From Mycosarcoma maydis (lineage: Eukaryota; Basidiomycota; Ustilaginomycetes; Ustilaginales): a stretch of 64,000 bases of DNA. The stretch is from assembly GCF_000328475.2 (NCBI RefSeq), contig NC_026493.1, positions 372,001-436,000 on the forward strand. Reading direction: 5' to 3'. The translations under genes and the position numbers were made by a program. Position 1 is the first letter of the stretch; every line of letters begins with the position of its first letter. Shown piece after piece: positions 61,218-64,000 of this stretch. The notes under the pieces were generated by a model. It was not told where the DNA came from. It searched no databases and worked only from the letters and a program-made list of their open reading frames with translations.

Positions 61218-64000
61218 ATGATTGTCATCAATATCCCTGTCGACTGCGAAGTCTCGCTCCCACCAGAGCCACGCCCGCGACCCAAACTGGACAACGCTGC
61301 TCCTTCGCTCCAAGAGTCTTCTGCTGCCTCGTCAGGTTCCATTACACCTTTGTCTGGCTCAGATTCCTCGACTCGTCGTCTATCTCGTCGTGTTCAGAGT
61401 ATGGCTGTCGCCCATTTGGTGCGCGGCGACTCCCCTAAGCCTTCTCAAGTTGTAGCTTCGTCATCCCCAGCGAGCAGCTCTACCTCTGATCTCAAAGCGC
61501 TCAAGTATGATCTCCCCGCCGACATCACCGCTCCGCCCTTTGCTCAACCGTCCAAGGATGTAGACCGCGACCTTGCCCGACTGTATGAAGCCGTTTCTGG
61601 TGCACGTCGCATTGCTGTCATTTGTGGCGCTGGTATCTCTGTCTCTGCCCCGGCCAACATTCCCGACTTTCGCTCGGCGCATGGTCTCTTCAAAAAGCTC
61701 AAGGAGAAGCACCCTACCGCTGGGCTCTCTTCCGGCAAAGACCTCTTCGACGCGCGTCTTTTCAGCTCCGAGTCTACTTCGGCTCTCTTCTACTCGATGG
61801 TAGCCGAACTCAAGAGGCTCGCCGATGAGGCCGAGCCTACCATTTTTCATCGCTTTCTCAAACGCCTTGATGACGAAGGTCGGCTTCAGCGGGTTTATAC
61901 CCAGAACATTGATGGACTTGAGGAAAAAGCTGGCCTCACTTTCGGGCTTGGTGAAGCCGGCGATTCTACCACCACCGTTCGCGCTCTCGGCAAACGCAAG
62001 AGACTCGGCTCGGCTTCCTTCTCGCGCTCTAAATCCGACTCGCACCTCCTCTTTTCCCAAAGGCAGCAAGAGCAAGACAAGCAGAACAGACCCATGTTTC
62101 CACGTACCATCCCACTCCACGGCACGCTTCAGACGCTCACTTGTGCCTTGTGCAACCACAAGCTCATGCTTGGCAACACGGTCCATCATAAGGCCGATCA
62201 CCGAGACATGTCGCCTTTCTCGCGCGAAGGCTCGGCCTCTCTTGGCCACGAGGAGAGCAAGCACGCCATGGAGCTGCTCCAGAATGGCGAGGCGGTTCCT
62301 TGCCCACGATGCCAGACCGCCGACGAAGTTCGTACAAGCAATGGTATGCGCTCGCGAGGTGTAGGAAGAATGAAGGTCGACATTGTACTCTATGGAGGAC
62401 AGAACGAGGGCGCAGAACGCGTCGGTCAGTGCCTTCAGAGGGACATTCTCGGTCTCCGAGACCCAAACGAGCCACCTGTGCCCGAGTCTGCCGCGGAGAC
62501 GCGCGCTCGTGAACGCAGAGAAGCTAAAGAAGCTGCCAAACTCAAACTAGAGATACAACAGCAGCAGCAGATGGAGCTCAAGCAAGAGCGAGAGAGGGCA
62601 CAAGCCGATTTGAGCGTCGACTCAGAAGGCATGGTTGATTCCGAGCTTGGCACCTTGATGCCCGCCGAGGACTCCAAGGACGACATTCTGGCCAGGGCTT
62701 TCGCAGAGGAGGGGGATGGTGACCACAGCGTACCCAGCAATGCGCAATCGGCCAGGAGCATCACCAACACAGAACGCGTCACGGCGGCCAAGAAGAAAGC
62801 CACACGACCGCCTAGGTTGAAGCCACTGCCCCCAGATCTTCTCATCGTAGCCGGTACCAGTCTCAAGGTTCCAGGAACCAAACGAATCGTCCGAGAGTTT
62901 GCCAAAGCTTGTCACGCACAAGATGAGTGGCTCATCTATTCTTCCGAGGACGAGGATGAGAGCAGCACAGCCGAGGATGGTTCGGGCAAAAAGGCAAAAG
63001 CAACCCGTAACGAGCCAAACAAAGATCGTCGCTCCAATGGTCCAGCAGATAAGCTCGACGTGGACGAGGGTGAAGTGGATGAGGATGAGGAGCCCGAGAT
63101 CCACAATCCTAACTGTCCCATCCGTACCATTCTGTTCAACTACGACTTTCCGAACCCGGCTCGCGAGTGGGAGGATGTGTTTGACGTATGGATCCAGGGC
63201 GACCTTCAGCGTGCAGCGCTCTCATTGTTTCCTCGCAAAAAGGTGGACGACGATGCTCCTGCTGAGGCCAAAGCCATCGAGCAGATCGTTGGCAGCCATA
63301 CATGGGACAAGTTCAAGGACTATCTTGAGGAACAGAGAAAGCTCGCCAAGAAGGAAAAAAAGAAAGCCACTGTGGCATCCTCTTGCATCGCCAATCCAGG
63401 CAATCGCAAGGGCAAGATGGGGAGGACCATGTCGGCTGCCGCCAAAATGGAAGGCGTTGGTGTCGCTTCTTGCACCGATTCGACCCCAACTCTTGCAGCA
63501 ACTTTGTTACAGACACAATCGGGCAAGGCGGCGGCGGCGGCGGCGGCGGCGGCAGCGAGGTCAAAAGCAGCAAAAGCGAGGAGTCGGTCAGAGTCGCCAG
63601 CCAAGAAACGTGCTGGTACCACCGCCAACAGTGGTGCCAAGCGCACTCTGACTGGCGCAAACGGCCAAGGACTCAGACGTAGCAACAGCAAAACGAGCAA
63701 TCCTTTTCTCGCGGCTGCTACATCCAACGCTGATGTCGAGATCATCAATATTTCAGACGACGACGAGGAAATCAACGAGGAGGAGCGATCCGGACGCTCG
63801 CAAAGCAAACAGCGTGACGGCGGCACATGGAACAAGAGGAGAAAAGAGCAGCTATCGGCGGTGACGGAGGTGGAATCCGATGCGACCATCGAGATCATCA
63901 CGATTTCGGAGGATGATGACGAGAGTCTGCAGCGCTCGCAGGGAAAAGAGCGTGACGGTGGCACATTCAAGAGGAGGAAGGAGCAGCTGCCATCGTCGTG
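61218..64000 (+). CDS. Sirtuin (class I, Hst3/Hst4-like NAD-dependent deacetylase), 3' partial
   Basis: The frame opens after a stop at 61158, has its first ATG at 61218 (MIVINIPVDCEV) and stays open to the window end (927 codons). Catalytic core: ICGAGISVSAPANIPDFRS (about 134-152), YTQNIDGLEEKAGL, LHGTLQTLTCALC (first zinc pair, about 308) and CPRC (about 361), then DIVLYGGQNEG and LLIVAGTSLKVPGTKRIVREF. GTSLKV.G.K..VR is typical of Hst3/Hst4, which remove acetyl from H3K56. A 60-residue insert precedes the histidine motif, and a charged Gln-rich insert of about 120 residues precedes the GTS motif. The C-terminal extension is long: a run of about ten Ala codons (GCG repeats near 63526-63555), basic patches, then two related units containing EIINISDDDEE and EIITISEDDDE. 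The stop lies outside the window. Confidence 0.88.
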   Translation, partial: MIVINIPVDCEVSLPPEPRPRPKLDNAAPSLQESSAASSGSITPLSGSDSSTRRLSRRVQSMAVAHLVRGDSPKPSQVVASSSPASSSTSDLKALKYDLPADITAPPFAQPSKDVDRDLARLYEAVSGARRIAVICGAGISVSAPANIPDFRSAHGLFKKLKEKHPTAGLSSGKDLFDARLFSSESTSALFYSMVAELKRLADEAEPTIFHRFLKRLDDEGRLQRVYTQNIDGLEEKAGLTFGLGEAGDSTTTVRALGKRKRLGSASFSRSKSDSHLLFSQRQQEQDKQNRPMFPRTIPLHGTLQTLTCALCNHKLMLGNTVHHKADHRDMSPFSREGSASLGHEESKHAMELLQNGEAVPCPRCQTADEVRTSNGMRSRGVGRMKVDIVLYGGQNEGAERVGQCLQRDILGLRDPNEPPVPESAAETRARERREAKEAAKLKLEIQQQQQMELKQERERAQADLSVDSEGMVDSELGTLMPAEDSKDDILARAFAEEGDGDHSVPSNAQSARSITNTERVTAAKKKATRPPRLKPLPPDLLIVAGTSLKVPGTKRIVREFAKACHAQDEWLIYSSEDEDESSTAEDGSGKKAKATRNEPNKDRRSNGPADKLDVDEGEVDEDEEPEIHNPNCPIRTILFNYDFPNPAREWEDVFDVWIQGDLQRAALSLFPRKKVDDDAPAEAKAIEQIVGSHTWDKFKDYLEEQRKLAKKEKKKATVASSCIANPGNRKGKMGRTMSAAAKMEGVGVASCTDSTPTLAATLLQTQSGKAAAAAAAAAARSKAAKARSRSESPAKKRAGTTANSGAKRTLTGANGQGLRRSNSKTSNPFLAAATSNADVEIINISDDDEEINEEERSGRSQSKQRDGGTWNKRRKEQLSAVTEVESDATIEIITISEDDDESLQRSQGKERDGGTFKRRKEQLPSS

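Noticed and set aside
61461..62264. Minus-strand 267-codon frame over the sirtuin
   Set aside because: The plus strand encodes conserved sirtuin motifs. The minus frame has none.
1..64000. tRNA and 5S rRNA genes
   Set aside because: B-box-like GGTTCGAATCC strings were looked for by eye. The only near match (about 32241) lies inside a coding region, and no cloverleaf was recognised. A covariance-model search would be decisive.

Overview
This window is a gene-dense nuclear segment from a fungus, most likely a smut fungus (Ustilaginales, Basidiomycota). The evidence is long, mostly intronless single-copy eukaryotic genes (SEC31, PRP2, ELP2, APC4, KU80, ILV3), a minority of genes cut by short GT-AG introns, CG-rich coding sequence, and intergenic DNA littered with short TCGTGATT/ACTCGTGACT words. 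The genus is inferred from style, not from a matched sequence. No bacterial, organellar, rRNA, tRNA or CRISPR features were seen.

Layout. 1-30 kb: TcdA-like tRNA t6A dehydratase (5' end outside the window), ILV3, a Ser/Thr-rich secreted protein, SND2/TMEM208, a small secreted Cys protein, the spliceosomal helicase PRP2, an ATG14-like protein, the six-exon RING subunit RBX1, an ELP2 gene carrying a complete-looking phosphopantetheine adenylyltransferase (PPAT) inside it, ATE1, SEM1, SEC31 and a NECAP-like endocytic protein. 30-38 kb: a 1476-residue DUF3712-like protein and an orphan gene. 38-49 kb: a repeat-rich island with a LINE relic, a Ty1/copia pol pseudogene interrupted by an assembly gap, a complete copia LTR, a second LTR in the opposite orientation and the remains of a minus-strand copia element. 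49-64 kb: APC4, ETF-alpha, a DHH phosphoesterase, KU80, an isochorismatase-fold hydrolase, and a Hst3/Hst4-type sirtuin cut off by the window end.

Functional themes are housekeeping: tRNA modification (TcdA, Elongator), protein turnover (RBX1, SEM1, ATE1, APC4), secretory and endocytic traffic (SND2, SEC31, NECAP), and genome maintenance (KU80, sirtuin). There is no operon logic. Several pairs are divergent (ATG14/RBX1, ELP2/ATE1, SEM1/SEC31, ETFA/DHH, KU80/ISOC).

Two observations stand out. First, ELP2 holds an in-frame PPAT module (CoA biosynthesis) in the linker between its two WD40 propellers, joining a CoA-making enzyme to a subunit of an acetyl-CoA-using complex. Second, comparison of the copia LTR copies in this window shows clean 7-bp insertions of the form NNN-CACG-NNN or NNN-CGTG-NNN, in which NNN is a duplicated pre-existing trinucleotide, usually A-N-T. 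The same heptamers fill the intergenic DNA of the whole window. This looks like a 4-bp insertion with a 3-bp target duplication, and may be the footprint of an undescribed mobile or repair process.
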